From contig NC_091110.1 in the NCBI RefSeq assembly GCF_024713975.1, positions 16,893,501-16,957,500 on the forward strand: a stretch of 64,000 bases of DNA, written 5' to 3'. The position numbers were made by a program, and so were the translations under genes. The notes below the pieces were generated by a model. The model had not been told where the DNA came from, searched no databases, and worked only from the letters and a program-made list of their open reading frames with translations. Positions 42,218 to 54,809 of this stretch are shown piece after piece (within the stretch, counting starts at the first letter, position 1; each line of letters begins with the position of its first letter). This DNA is from Paralichthys olivaceus (taxonomy: Eukaryota; Chordata; Actinopteri; Pleuronectiformes; Paralichthyidae).

Positions 42218-45200
42218 GTAAGTCATCCTGGTAAATGTGGTGTTACACAGCTAATGGTTGAAGATGATTCACATCCTTAGGCTGTTAATGGTGCTGCTAA
42301 GGTCAACATCCGATCGTGGTATTGATGATATTGATGAAGTGTCATTATGTGATTTGTTTCCCTCCAGTCTGCATGTATTTCTTTTTTTTTTTTTTTTTTT
42401 TTTACATTTAACTTTACTTGATTAAATAGATATAACAAAAGGACTATAAAAGAAAATCATAAAAACCAGAACTATAAATAAAGAATATAAACATTCATCT
42501 ATATTGATTTATATTAAATAAATAATTAAATCTTTCGTATTGATTAATTGATAGATTTGATTTTCCTTTCTAAAATTGAAATAGAAAGAAACTACTTTAA
42601 TTTGAAAAACTAACATTTTTTGGCTTTAATGTTATTTTGTGATTTTTTTTTAATTTAAATTTTTCTTGTGCACATATTTTATTGTTAGTGTGTGCACATG
42701 TGACGACGTATGTTTTATCAGCTCCCAATTCCCTGGGCCTTGCTGCTAACTCTCATCCCACTTTAGGGACTGAATCATTTTTTGTGAGCATAACCGACCA
42801 AGTATGATTAGTTTATCAAACGTGTGCATATGTATTTCAAGAAAAAAAAAAAAAAAGTGCTATGATTAATTTACCAGCATTCCGCAGGGTCAAGGAAATT
42901 GATGCAGGATAATTGGGCACATAGGGAATCCTTGGCAATTTGTGCTTTCAGACTCTACTTGAGAAATTAGATGTCAGTGCAAATGTGAAATTGCTCCTCA
43001 ATGTTCTCAAAGATTCCATGAAAGTTTAAATATAAATCTTAAGTATTTCCAGCAAAGGAATTCTTCCCCTCTCTTTTTTTGTGCCAACTTGAAATGAAGC
43101 CCTGTGAAAATGATCTGAATGAAGCGAAAGTGCATGAGGGGGGAAAGACACATCCGAGCTTGTGTAAAGTTCGGGGCTGCGCTCTGAGGAGGATGTCGGG
43201 GCTCTTGCTTTCAGTAAAATCCTCATACAAGAAATTCATTAGATTCCTTTTGACAGGAAGTAAAGTTTGAATTCATCTGAAGATGTGTAATTATAATATT
43301 CAAGATATGTACACCTATAATGCAGAAGATAACTCAGATGCTGCTGTATAGCCTACATTTTTTCCTTGAGGTTGTCGGTGTGGAAGTTACGAACGTACGA
43401 CACATGTGTTCATATGAATGAGAATAAATGACATACGAGTGAATAATTCATATTAAGGAGCATATATTTGTCAGGTTCAGGGGGTCACTGAGTGATAAAG
43501 TTGCTCGAATGAAGTTCGACAATTTTATCCGAAAAAGACAAACTCCTTTTATTTGAATCCAATCTTCGTCAATTTAATTTTGACCAATTTAGCTCCAATT
43601 AGGATAACTGAAAATGAATAAATCATCCTCCTCCTCATCATCGTCATCATCGCTGGGTCTGATCAGAACTTGTGGGGAAATTTTCTATTCATGCAAGATC
43701 AAGACAAACTGATTGCTTCAAAGTCTTGCTCCAAAATCCTAGTTATATTTAAATGTTAGTGTTTATTCCTTGCGGACGCAGTGCAAGAGATAATGCTAAA
43801 CAAGAATATTTTTGGTAAGCATACTACATACTGACACTCTGGAAAACGGCTTCATTTGTCCTCATTAAAAGCTTAAAAGTCCATGAATAAATAATCATTG
43901 AAGAGGATACTTTTTTCTCAGCTTTTTTTATTTTATCTTCGGCCTTATGCAAAATACACTCGCTGACTAAATAAATATGCTCCATAAAGGCTGTTTAGAA
44001 ACATGCCCTCCCCCCTCTGCTTCCACATTTAGATGGCTGACATGCACCTAAAGATCAGATCCTACATTGGCTGCTGGTTTTGGAGGGAAAAATTGGACCT
44101 CCGAGAGTCAACTTAATGCAATTAAGTGAGGATGATGAGTCTTTCTCTCTCTGTACTGCTCGAATCAGTAAGCAAGGCAGAATCAAAACTTAAAGGCAAG
44201 AAGAAAAGAGGAGCGCGCTCAGGCTGGTCCCAGCGGTTTAATTATTTTAATTATCTCCCTTCTTTCAGCTTTCCTAAAAAAGAGGCCATTAAAGGATGCC
44301 CGTTTGGGTTAATCTGATTAAAAAAACAAGATGGAGGGAGAGATGAAAGCCTGCATATGTCAGTGCTAATCAGGGGAGTTAAAACTGCTATTTGTGAACT
44401 GGGACGGTTGTTAAAGTGGGTAGAAAGTGCGTGCAGTGTGAGTGTTTTTTTAAACGCGTTTTTCCTCACTTCAAAACACCTCCTTCCTGCAGGCTCTGTT
44501 GATAAACTCCTCAAACCAACGCCATGTTTGATTCCCCGCCGCGCTCTGAAACCGAGCTGGCAGCAGGTCGGGGTGAAACACAACGCGACTGGAGAGAAAT
44601 AGTAAAAGTTTAAGTTCGATCCCCCGGTGGGTTCTCCTCAAGGAAGAGGCCATTTGAGCAAGTGATGAAAGCAACATTAGCAATTAGCACCAGACTGGAT
44701 CGTACTTGGATTTGCAGAAAGTCGGCCAATGTTGCATGAAATTATCGATTTAACAGTTTGATTTGTGTCATGTTTACCAGCAATGGACATTATTATTATT
44801 TAAAGTGATGAAAGTGTTGTCAGTTTCCAACACTGATCAACTTGTCTCATTCATTTTATAAAACCACATTTCATCTTATTCTTTTTAGTTTCAAGATGCA
44901 TGAAGGTAGAAGGCGACACGGAGTGTTGTGGTTTTATCGACAGTCAAAGTTTTGCAATTATAAAACATTTGTGGAGAGTAAACATGGAATTGTTCAAATA
45001 TTCTCAAATTTAACTGTAAATTTGAAAATATTCCCTTCTGAAAATCAGTTCAGGGCGGTGACTCACGACGCTGGAGATCCACTCTGCATCAATCAGCAGG
45101 CTGAATGCAACACTGTCAAGTTTCATAATGCAGGGAGTTGTTAAAGTTCCTCTGACTGCAGAGCTTGACATTTGTTCAGGAAAGAACGAGCACAAAACCA

Positions 45201-45330
45201 GCACAGGTGTTGAGCCACAGCATGGCGAGAGAGGAGGGGGAAAAAAAAAAACAAAGATCTACTTTCAAACTAAATCAAGCAGAAGGAATGTCCTGAGTGT
45301 GTACAGAGATGGACGGGAGCCCATGCAATA
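42218..45330. other. Gene-poor region, AT-rich
   Basis: No supported coding exon. It has a T22 run (42382-42403) and an A14 run near 42842, with AT-rich sequence to about 43.0 kb. The block 44195-44340 is homeodomain-motif rich (repeated TTTAATTA, ATTAAA) and looks like a non-coding element. Confidence 0.5.
42382..42403 (+). repeat. Poly-T run
   Basis: 22 consecutive T inside the presumed first long intron. Confidence 0.9.
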
Positions 45331-48300
45331 TTAAAGCGCCATGTCTGGCAATGCCAACCGTGCCACTCCTCTCCGCGGCTCCCGCCCTCCTGGCTTCCCG
45401 GCCATCGGCTCTTCCCTCAAGGTGACACTTCAAAGCGGGCATGCAGACGTGGCAGGCTTGGCTGTCGGCATGGAGCCAGCCCCCCCCACCCCCACCGCCG
45501 CCGCCGCAGCCACCCTTCCTCCCTCCTTCTCTTTCTCTCCCGCCCACCGCCCATTCTACCCCACTACCCACACCATCACCACCTCAAAGACTCAGCTCCT
45601 ACCCCTGCTGGGCCAGGTCAGCGCCAAGATCCACACCGCTTGCCGCCTCGGGAGCCGCTGTCAAAAAACTCTTCCCCACAAGCTTAATTAATAACGGGCC
45701 ATTCCTAATGCAAACCCTCTGAATCTGCAGCCTGTTTCCCTCCGATCCTATTGGTGAGTTCTGAGGCCTCGACAGAAGGCAGACAAGGAGAGGAGGGCTG
45801 GTTGGGGATGCATCCAAATCATTTGAATTTCGATGATTAGGATTCACATGCATTATTCTCCACGCTTTATAACCTATTTTCTGTGTTGTACAGTGTGCCT
45901 GCCTGCCCGCCTGCCTGTCTCTGTCTGGATGTTTTTTTTAAAGATGTCTCTCTTCTGCAGATGATTGGAGACACTCGAACCAAAGAATATAGGGCTGCTC
46001 TCCTTGGCCTGTCTGACAGGTGGGGTAGGAAAAACACAAACTGTAAATGTGCACACACACACACACCCGGTCTGCATCAGCTGGGTCCAGGGCCCGTAAT
46101 CACCTTTCAAACCTGGAGGGAGAATTTTACCAAGCGCGCCGTGATCGATATTTGCCGATCCGTCTGCCCGTATCAACCTCAAATAAAAGCAGAGAGCAGG
46201 AGACAAGGCAGCACAGGCAGGTCGTGAGGAGGTCTGTGGCGCCCCCCGTTTGATGTCTGTGAAAGCGCTCATCAGTGTGTAGAACCGGCCTCATCTCGGC
46301 ATGCCGGGTCACCGCAGTCTCACCCTGAGCAGTGCACGGCTGATTGTCTCGCTGTCGGGGCGAGCGGGGTTGTTGTTTTCCGAGGTGAGAGGACGGATCT
46401 TTTCCAGCAAGCTGGGCTTCTGTTTTTTTTAATAGGGCCCCAGCTCCAGCTCCTCGCAGGCCTGCTCAGGCCGACACGCTGATGATGAGGAGGGGAACTC
46501 ATCCACACTCTCTCCTCCTCCTCCTGCCAGTCCTGGAATCATGTTGTTACTGTATTTTTATTCACGGCGTGTGCTCCTTTGCCTCATCCGTTGCATTTGT
46601 GATGGGATGAGCGGTGTTGGGGAAAAAAAAAAAGAGCAGGCTTTAACAACCTGCGTGCCTCGAGAAGCCGTGGTTAAATGGTGCACGGCTTGGAAACGTA
46701 AGGTCTGCAAGTGCGAGCTCATTCATGAGAGCGTTGTGGCATTTAGGGCAAGGAGCCGGGTACGTTCGCTGACACGCTGATATAATTAGGTCGTAATAAA
46801 TAAGAACAGCAACGGGAAGTGAGGGCGTGTCCCAGCGGTGGCCATTTAGAGAAACCACATCAGTTGTGTTTTAAGAAAAAAAGTGACTTATCTACCTGGA
46901 AAAACACAGACTCTGTTTACTGCTCATTCTCACACACGGCTGCTCGGTGTCCTACTTGCAGAGTCGTTGTGAATATTGTTCTAAACCCCATGCCTTGGCC
47001 CTTTAAGTGAGCTAACTGGGGTGGCTGCATACTCAAACCAACCTTAATTAGTACACTTACTGCACAGCGAGGGCAGGTATGAAGTCGAGCCTCGGCACTG
47101 CGGTTTCCCTCAGATTAAGCCCCTTTTTAGACGAGGCTGTAACCTCCCACAATGGTGCGGTAATTAACTTCATTAGCCTTCGATTCTGTTTTAGTTTTGG
47201 CAAAGTGGGTGAGGCTTAATTCTGGCCTCCGTTGAGATAATAGTCGCTGAAATCGGCTAATCTCGTCTTTCTGTGTTTTATCTCGTCCAATGTTGCTGTA
47301 TTTCACATGTGCTACCTGCTGTTCGTCTTGGCGACAGGCGTGTGCATGAGCGGGTTGTAATGAGTCAGGCATCGGGTTTTAATAAGCAGAGCTTTACCCA
47401 CAGATCCTTCTGTGATTTGCATCCATGTCGGACACAAGGCGTAAAGCGGGGGTGATTGATTCATGGCTTGTCCCATATTGGAGCGAGAGAGAGAGGGAGG
47501 AGAGAGAGAGATAGAAGAGGGCCGTAGATTTATTATCAAGCTCAGCGACAAAGAGAGGAAGAGAGTGTGCATATGTTAATCCGCTGGCTGAACGATGATC
47601 AAAGACTGGAACAAGCTGAGCCCTGCTGATCGCCTCGGGGCACACGATGCTCTCCAAGCAGCTGGGAAAGTGTGCAGACGAGGAGTAAACAGATAGTTAG
47701 AAAAATCAATAACCGAGGTTCAGGCCGCAGCTTGGTGCGAAGGTCAAAGGAGGCTGGTGTCCGCGGCATGTAGAGAGAAGTCCGGAAACCAGGGGCGCTT
47801 TTAGACCAATTTAAGAGAAGTGATGTGTTTACTGCTGAGTTCTGTCCAGACATGAAGGAAGTTCAAGCTGAGGTTACGGCTGCTCTGGTCAACTCGGCTC
47901 TGTATTAAAGAAACACCCCGAAAAGACACTGAAACATCTGAGGACTGGATTCATGGGCAGTGGCGTCGTCGTGTGTTTTGATTGAGGACCTCACATCAGC
48001 TCATTTGGGTTTCAAAGGAATGAGGATTTTCTTTTTAGTGTCAAAACACCTCACGTGTGCAGCGTTTGTACGTTATCTATTTCACCTTCTTCTTTCTACT
48101 GACCCAAAGTATTCCCACAGGGCCTCTACCTCCGGTGCCCGGGCTGCTTTGGGAATTTGTGCCTCTTCTGTGATCCTGTCCACAAATCTGAATATTTCAT
48201 TTGAATTTTAAAAATGTCCATCGTCAAAAACATCATAATCTCCTGTATGTCATCATTTGAATAATGTAGCTACACAAGCACATTCTCTTTCATCCAAACT

Positions 48301-49030
48301 ACAGTATCTGTTCATATTTTTATTTTTTATCTGTCATTGCTGAATTAATCATGAATTCCTATCTTTGTTTGCCTATAGCTGAATAATTAAGATGACTTAG
48401 CTTTTTACCCCCAAGCTTTGGCGTCTATTGACTTCCTCCACTTCTGAAGAGGATTGTTTTTGTGATTAGTCACTTTGTTTAATCTAGTAATCATGGCATC
48501 CCCTCAGGCTAAATGCCTGATTCGTGCTTACCAGTTTATTTATTCATTTGTACTTTTGACGTGTTAATCTGCATAAACGGAGCAGAGCTCCACCAGGACC
48601 CCCCGAACGTCTCTCTGCACCTGTCAATTACGACAAATCCGAAACACCAGGAAGCAGCTGCCCTGGTCTCTGCACCTTGATCAGGGTAGAAGTCTGCCTG
48701 TCAATCAGGCCTGATCTAACCTGAGCTGTCAGGGAGAGACTGATACTCATCCCTTCATCTCCACCTCAGCTCTGCAGCATTAATTGAGCAGAACTGCAGC
48801 TAATTACAAGTGATGAGAGGATGCGTGTGAGTGTTTCAAAGAGATAGACAATACAGCAACACACACACAAGCACACACACATGCTCATTTAAAAATGGTT
48901 TCATTAATTATATTTATTTGTATAATGTATATTTCTGGATACTTTTTAGAGTATTGCAAAAAAATGGATCAAATCTTGTGTAGTAGAAAGTTGTTGTCTA
49001 TCCTATCTATTTTGTTAATCCTGCTACTTT
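45331..49030. other. Gene-poor region with candidate conserved non-coding blocks
   Basis: No convincing gene. The sequence is of balanced composition with homeodomain-type words, for example around 45590-45860, 47100-47470, 47560-47680 and 48360-48800, and has an inverted POU octamer at 47415-47422. One exon-like segment (45961-46019) is described in the findings. A GA-rich run lies at 47486-47514. Confidence 0.4.
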
Positions 49031-49290
49031 GCGGCTGTGGCTCAGGGGGGTGAACGGGTCATCCACTAAACAGAAGCGTGGTGGTTTGATCCCTGGTTCC
49101 TCCAGGCCGAAGTGGCAAGATACTTAACCCCAAATTACCCCTGACAGTTGGCCCGGCAGTGTGGGAATGAGGTACTAGTGTTTAGAAGTGTTGCATGAAT
49201 GTGTGTGTGACTGGGCGACTGCGGCTTGTGATCTGAAGTGCTTTGTGTCATCAATAAGGCAAAAAGTGCTTTATCATTACAGTCCATTTA
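49031..49290 (+). mobile_element. tRNA-derived SINE copy, near full length
   Basis: The head GCGGCTGTGGCTCAGGGGGG has a tRNA A-box-like start, and GGTTTGATCCC is a B-box with one change from the GGTTCGATCCC type. Then come CCTCCAG, GGCAAGATACTTAACCCC and a tail ending AGTCCATTTA. I recognise this layout from a repeat very abundant in percomorph fish. Base changes in the B-box suggest an old, silent copy. Confidence 0.8.
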
Positions 49291-52040
49291 TTCTTTAATC
49301 CTTTATTGTTGTCCCAACCTAGCAAGGTGGGAAAACACTGTTTTATGTGAGAATCCTCTCAAAGTCCAAAATCTAATCAGACTCAGATTCAGCAGCTGCA
49401 TGAAAAAAGGTGATAGAACAAATGATTAGTTGATGACAACTCTGCTTTTTCTTTCATGATGTGCAGGAATGTTCTTTTCAAAACCCATCTAAGAAGTTTT
49501 TGAGTTGCTAATAAGCAAGTAGATGTATATGGCCAATATATAGCCCTCTGTGTGTTGCTACTGTACTTTACACTAAGTTTTGACCCACAAATTGTTGGAC
49601 TGGATAAACCAGGAGACGTGACAACAGCCCAGACGTCACAAAGAAACTGGCTGACCTCTCCTGCCTCAGCCTGGCCATTAGCAAATCCTCCGATATGTTG
49701 TCGGACAGTTGGAGACCTATAATTTACTGCAGCGTGGCTCAGTTAGCCCTACAGCAGGCCTCTGGTTATCTGATGCAAATGTTCCCAAATGAAACGAATA
49801 GGAAATATCAACAAGCTCTGAGTAATTGCGGCTGATAAAAAATGCATAGGGGTTGTGGTGCCGGACTAGCTTCCCGCAGACGCAGAGAAGTTATCTCTCA
49901 TTACCCGGACTGTGATAAAGTGCACCGACTTCCCTGTCAGGCTAAAGCAATGCATTCAGCCCTGTCTAATAAAGGCTGCTGCCTACCACGCACTTGCTCG
50001 TGAAATCCATTTGCGGCAGTTTGTTACAGAGGAGAAATATTGTTACTGGCTCCAACGATTAATTTTCTTTCTCTGTGCTTTGACGTTTGTCTCCGTAGTT
50101 AAAAATCCCTGCACATGAAGTCTGGATGTTTTATTCATTGTAAAAATTAATTTATATACAAGTATGGATGCACACTCCGAGAATATTTCCGTCTATACAA
50201 CCCCCACAGTGCGCTTAAAAAGTAGTCTGGTGAAATTGTTCATTGGTCTACTGGGGATTACAATAACAACATCCACCTGTCTTTATTTGTTTCTGCCATA
50301 ATTCAAGACTTCTGCCCTTCAACGTGTCATGTGAGTGTCAGGAGTCAGGACCGATGCTCTGATTCAATCTGCCATGAAAAACAGATGTTTGGCTCTGAGA
50401 AATCTGAATTATAAAGAGGATGACATGACGGCTGTCGCTGCGAGCACAGCAGGGAACCCAAACTCCACGAACCAAAAACATGAGACTACTTCATGAGGAA
50501 TGGATGAGGGTGAATTTGTGGCAAAGATAAGATTTTTTTTCTGAATTTTGCATCTAATGAAAATCTACTGGTGACCTCGGGTCTTTGCTCTAACTCCAAA
50601 ATGTATTTGATCAAGGTCGCCATCCTCCTCGGTTTCATCCCTGTCCGATTTATCGATTAAATCTGCAGGTGGAGGCAAAAATAGTGGTAAAAATCCATGT
50701 GGTGCTGCTCGCTACTGATATATCTGGCACAGGGGCGTAAAAGCGCCTTCAGGAAATGGATTGTCTACTATTGACAACGTCAATCAATATCTGCAACAAC
50801 TTCCCTCCATAGGTTCATGTTTGTACTGGAGAATATCCGTAAATGGCCGTCTGCAGTGTTTCAGGAGGCCAAATTGATATCAACTTGAGAAAAGTGATGT
50901 AAAGAGCAAACGAGAGTCAGTCGCAGCTGTCAATCATAAGGTTTCACCGTTATTCCATCAAACATATTGAACAAACATCTGTATCATAATAACTATCTAA
51001 AATGACAGAAATTATATTTGGAAAAATGTAAATTTTTTGTTGGTTTAGTCCATGTCCCATCCGCTAACATAGAGGAGGCAAGGTTTATTGCCTACATCGC
51101 AGCCAGCCACCAGGGGGTGATCGAGATGATTTGGCTTCTTTTTTTGGGAGCTGTCATGTCATCCATCTTTAGATACAGTCATCGGTGTGACAGCATGAAC
51201 TGTTCTGAAAACAATTTCGTTCAAGATTACAACATTAGAAAAGTTGAACTTGAATTTCACACTCACGCTGAAATTAAATTAATCTATTAGCGCTCAGGAA
51301 GACGAAAACTTCTGTTGTTCTTTGAATGAATGCTTTGTTGGGCAGCTGTATAAAGTTGGAGAGATTCTCAGTAAATGCTGAAGCAGGCAAAAAAAAAGAA
51401 AAATCCAGTTATTAATATTAACTCTTCTGCTCAACCTTTTCCAAATTCTTCTAAGAGAAAAGGATTCCTTTTTGATGACAGATAACATTTCTGTGAACTT
51501 TGAGATCTGCCTGTAGCCCCATGCAGATGAAAGGATCATCATCATAATCCCGGGAAAAAAAAAAAGAAAAACTTCGCTTCTTGACTAGGGTTAATGCTCG
51601 TGGCAGTGCACTGACGTCAACAGCTGTTCTCAAACAAGCCCTTTGATGACTCATTGACAGCGGAAGCTCCCAACTGCCACTTTCACTAACTGGGGAAATG
51701 TCAGCATCTGCACTCGACGGAGGCTGATCACAGTCCCTCTACAGGTCCCGCCTGCCAGAACGAGGCAGTGATGAAATAGCTGTTGTGTTAATGGATGTGA
51801 GAGCAATCTTGACCCTCTCCAAAGAGCAGCTCCGTCTCCATTATGAAGGGCCTTTGCTTTGGTCTGGATCAGAGCCTCAGCTCTCTCTGTGCCACGGGGA
51901 GTAGCCAGACAAAGGTAATTGTGCACCTCCTCTGCCCCTGCACCTCCACGTCAGGACTCAGGGGAGCGCCTGTGGAGGAAACAGATTTTGAAATGGAGAG
52001 AAAACACACACAGGCAAGTAATCATTAGGTCATTAGCACT
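49291..52040. other. Gene-poor region with candidate conserved non-coding blocks
   Basis: No supported exon. The block 49640-50050 is the most enhancer-like: balanced, non-repetitive, with a POU octamer (49773-49780) and several TAATTA- and GATAA-like words. A second block is 51650-51930. The rest is AT-rich. Confidence 0.4.
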
Positions 52041-52059
52041 GAGGTGACTAATTACCTAA

Positions 52060-53300
52060 TTGTATAATGAAAGGGGGGAGCAGAAGGGGAGCCAGGCTAC
52101 AAGGTGAGGAGAGGAGAAGGGGAGCAAAGGTGGAGTGTTTGGAGAAACTCAGGTTCATCTCCTCTCTTCCACCTCCCTGGGCTGGGCTGCAGGGGTGGGT
52201 CCCTTGCTACAGCTCTTTCCCCGCGGCGTCCCCCCCCAGCCTGCTGTTCAGGTCCCAGTGACATCTGCTCGTAGCACGACGTGCAACCCCCCCCTTTCGA
52301 AGGCCGGAGTCCAACCCCCCTTCCACACCCGCACTTGCCTCCCAGTGCAGATGTTGCGCTCCCTGGGTCCTGCCCGCGAGGAGAGCGTCAGGCCTGTTTG
52401 ATGTGTGATGAAACGGAATCGAGCGAGCCACTCAGGGGCTCAGGGAGCAAAGGGGGAGAGGGAGTGAGGAAGGGTACTGGCGAAAGATGGGAGTGGGCTG
52501 AGGAGGAGGACAGGTGGGGGAGAGTACAGGGAGGAAGGGATGTTGGGACGAGTCTCATTACAATATAAATCAGAGCATGGGCACAAAGCACAGGGTTGGG
52601 ACATCACTGCACTGGAGGTCACAAACCTGAGGAAGTGCGTGATGGGAAGGAGGAGAGGGGAGGAAACGGAGAAAAGAGAGATGAGGATAGGAAGTAAGAG
52701 ACACAGGGAAAGGAATTGAGATAAGATGAAAAAATCAAGGTGAAAAGGAAAGAAAAATGGATGAGAAGAGACAAGTTCAGAGAAGGAAAGAACAGAGAGG
52801 GGAAACAAGGAAATGAGATGAAAGACAAATATGGGAGGAGATGAGAAGAAAAACTAGAAGAAGAAAAAAGAGGATAAAATGAGATGAGAGGAAAAGGAAA
52901 TGCAAGGAGAGGAAGAAGCAGGAAATGAAAGTTGAGAGAAAGAACAAGAGTAGAGAAAGCAAGAGGTGAAAGGATGCATGAGGCAGAATGGGAGGAGAGA
53001 AACCAGAGAGGAAGACAAGGATGAAAGAAAGATGAAGAGAAAGTAAAATTGGAGAAAGCAAGAAATGAGGAAACATAAGAAGTGGATAAGAGAAAGGGAG
53101 AGTGAGAGGAGATAGGCTGCAAGTTAAGGAGTCCAGTGGGGTGACGAGGGCACTGGAGGAGAGGAAAGAGCAAAGAAGAAGGAAAAAGATGAAGACTGAG
53201 AAGACGAGATAAGGAGATGAAGCATGAGAAAAGGAAATTGGATGAAAAGAGACTAGACAAAAGGGGGGGAAAGGGAAGTGAATCAGAGAGGAGGCAAGAA
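52060..53300 (+). repeat. Long purine-strand (GA-rich) tract
   Basis: From about 52620 to 53290 the plus strand is almost all A and G (GAGG, GGAAA, GAGA words without a fixed unit), with a mixed G-rich lead-in from 52060. It creates a spurious 255-codon Ser/Phe/Leu-rich frame on the minus strand. It is low-complexity sequence, not a gene. Confidence 0.85.
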
Positions 53301-53483
53301 TAGAGGAAGTGGTCGCAGCTTTCCCTCATGTCTCTCTCTCTTTCTTCCTCCTTCCCTCCACTCGTTTGCTCCACGCTCCTCCACACTCCCTCATTTACTC
53401 TCCGCCGTCTCTGTAATCTCGCTCCCCGTGCAGTATGTTAATTATTGTTGTGAAAGAACGGGGAAAAGTTAATGATGACGAGA

Positions 53484-53522
53484 AGGAGGAGGAGGAGGAG
53501 GATGATGATGATGATGATGATG
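53484..53522 (+). repeat. GGA and GAT triplet microsatellites
   Basis: A (GGA)n run passes directly into (GAT)7-8. Confidence 0.9.
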
Positions 53523-53529
53523 CGATTAT

Positions 53530-54650
53530 GATTACACCGCTTAGTGCGGGCAGTGCCGTGCCACGTATTGAGAAAAGTTTAACGAGGGGAAGTGGGTGAG
53601 GAGGCACTACCAGGGGGGATCAGGTGAAGCGATGGATAGGTTAGCAGTTAAAGATCAAAGGGAAAAACAAAGGCAGATTTCAAACGGGCCCAGAGAGCTT
53701 GGCAACAGACCCGCGGCTCCTCTGATAATACTTAGATCTATAAATGTTTCTTTTTTATTTATTTATTTTCTTATTTATTTTTAAAATTATTCATCGCTGT
53801 AATAATTTGGGCCTAACAAGCACTTGAGGGAGACGGCTTCCTTTTGCATCCCCCCCCCACCTCCCTGTTTCTTTAGTTCCCCGCTCTGTGGTGCTGGGAG
53901 CTCGGGGATTTGGGGGCACTATTAGAGAGAATTTCTTTTATTTGCTGCTAATGAATGATATGCATGATACTATTTTCTTTTTTCTTGTGTACTTTATGGG
54001 GGTAACTGCGGGGATTGGGGCAGGAGCTAGAGAATTGGACTCTTTTTCAAGGCTTTGTTCGTTTAACCCTCTTCTCGCCTTCCGAGCGAGTGCACGAGGT
54101 TGTTATTGTCACTTTGCCGGATTTCCAATTCAAATACGCCATCGTACTTCGCTTGACACCAGCGATAAGGCATAGTTTGACTTTGTTTTGCTATTTTCAG
54201 TCACACTGTGTTTATGAAATATGGGTTAACTGGTCTGTAGATACAGGAGAGACACAGCAGGTCTGTAAACATCTTTGCCACAGAGACAAATAACTGCACA
54301 TTTATTGTTCTTTATTGTTCTTGATTCGTAAGACGCTTCCTTTTTTTTTCTTTGCCCACATGTGAAAACAGAGCAGTTTATTCATTCTAATGCTTCATGA
54401 GCTAACACTGTAGGATTACATACATGTTTTATTTTTTTACTAGTACACACTAATAAATATACTTTGTATACAATTGGTCCACTGACGATACTAAGAAACT
54501 ACAGTTATCCCCAACATGTAACATACGACATCTTAACGATTATCACAATCAACCTTAACTTGCCAAGTCAAGAAATTAGTCAGGGGGGCCACCACGTCAG
54601 TGCGTGAAATCAGGCCTGTTGGATGTTAGTCTCTGATGAGAAATTTCCCA
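53530..54650. other. Gene-poor region
   Basis: No supported exon. The block 53690-54175 has balanced composition and could be a regulatory element; the rest is AT-rich. Confidence 0.4.
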
Positions 54651-54659
54651 AATGTCCAT

Positions 54660-54805
54660 ACTGGGAGAAAAAAAAAAATCTGTCACGTGCCTGAGTAACT
54701 TTGGGCACGTCGACTGGAGGAGTAGGGATTCGAACCCCCGACTTTTCAGTTTGTGGAAAAGCCACACTATCTGCTGGCAAGCTAGTGAACTCCTGCACAC
54801 TGTCA
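54660..54805 (-). mobile_element. Second copy of the tRNA-derived SINE, 5' part only
   Basis: On the minus strand the sequence reads TCCACAAACTGAAAAG, then the intact B-box GGTTCGAATCCC, then TACTCCTCCAGTCGACGTG. It lines up with TCCACTAAACAGAAGCG, GGTTTGATCCC and CCTCCAGGCCGAAGTG of the copy at 49031. The tail part is missing or too diverged to recognise, and an A-rich run borders it. Confidence 0.6.
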
Positions 54806-54809
54806 AGTC

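Noticed and set aside
45341..45691. 116-codon frame beginning MSGNANRATP
   Set aside because: It has runs of Pro and Ala from GC-rich low-complexity DNA, overlapping frames are equally open, and no splice partners are seen.
49031..49105. A functional tRNA gene
   Set aside because: It has A- and B-box-like parts but no cloverleaf with acceptor stem, and the sequence continues into a SINE body and tail.
52619..53386. 255-codon open frame on the minus strand
   Set aside because: It is Ser/Phe/Leu-rich from end to end and is the complement of a purine tract; there is no domain and no splice context.
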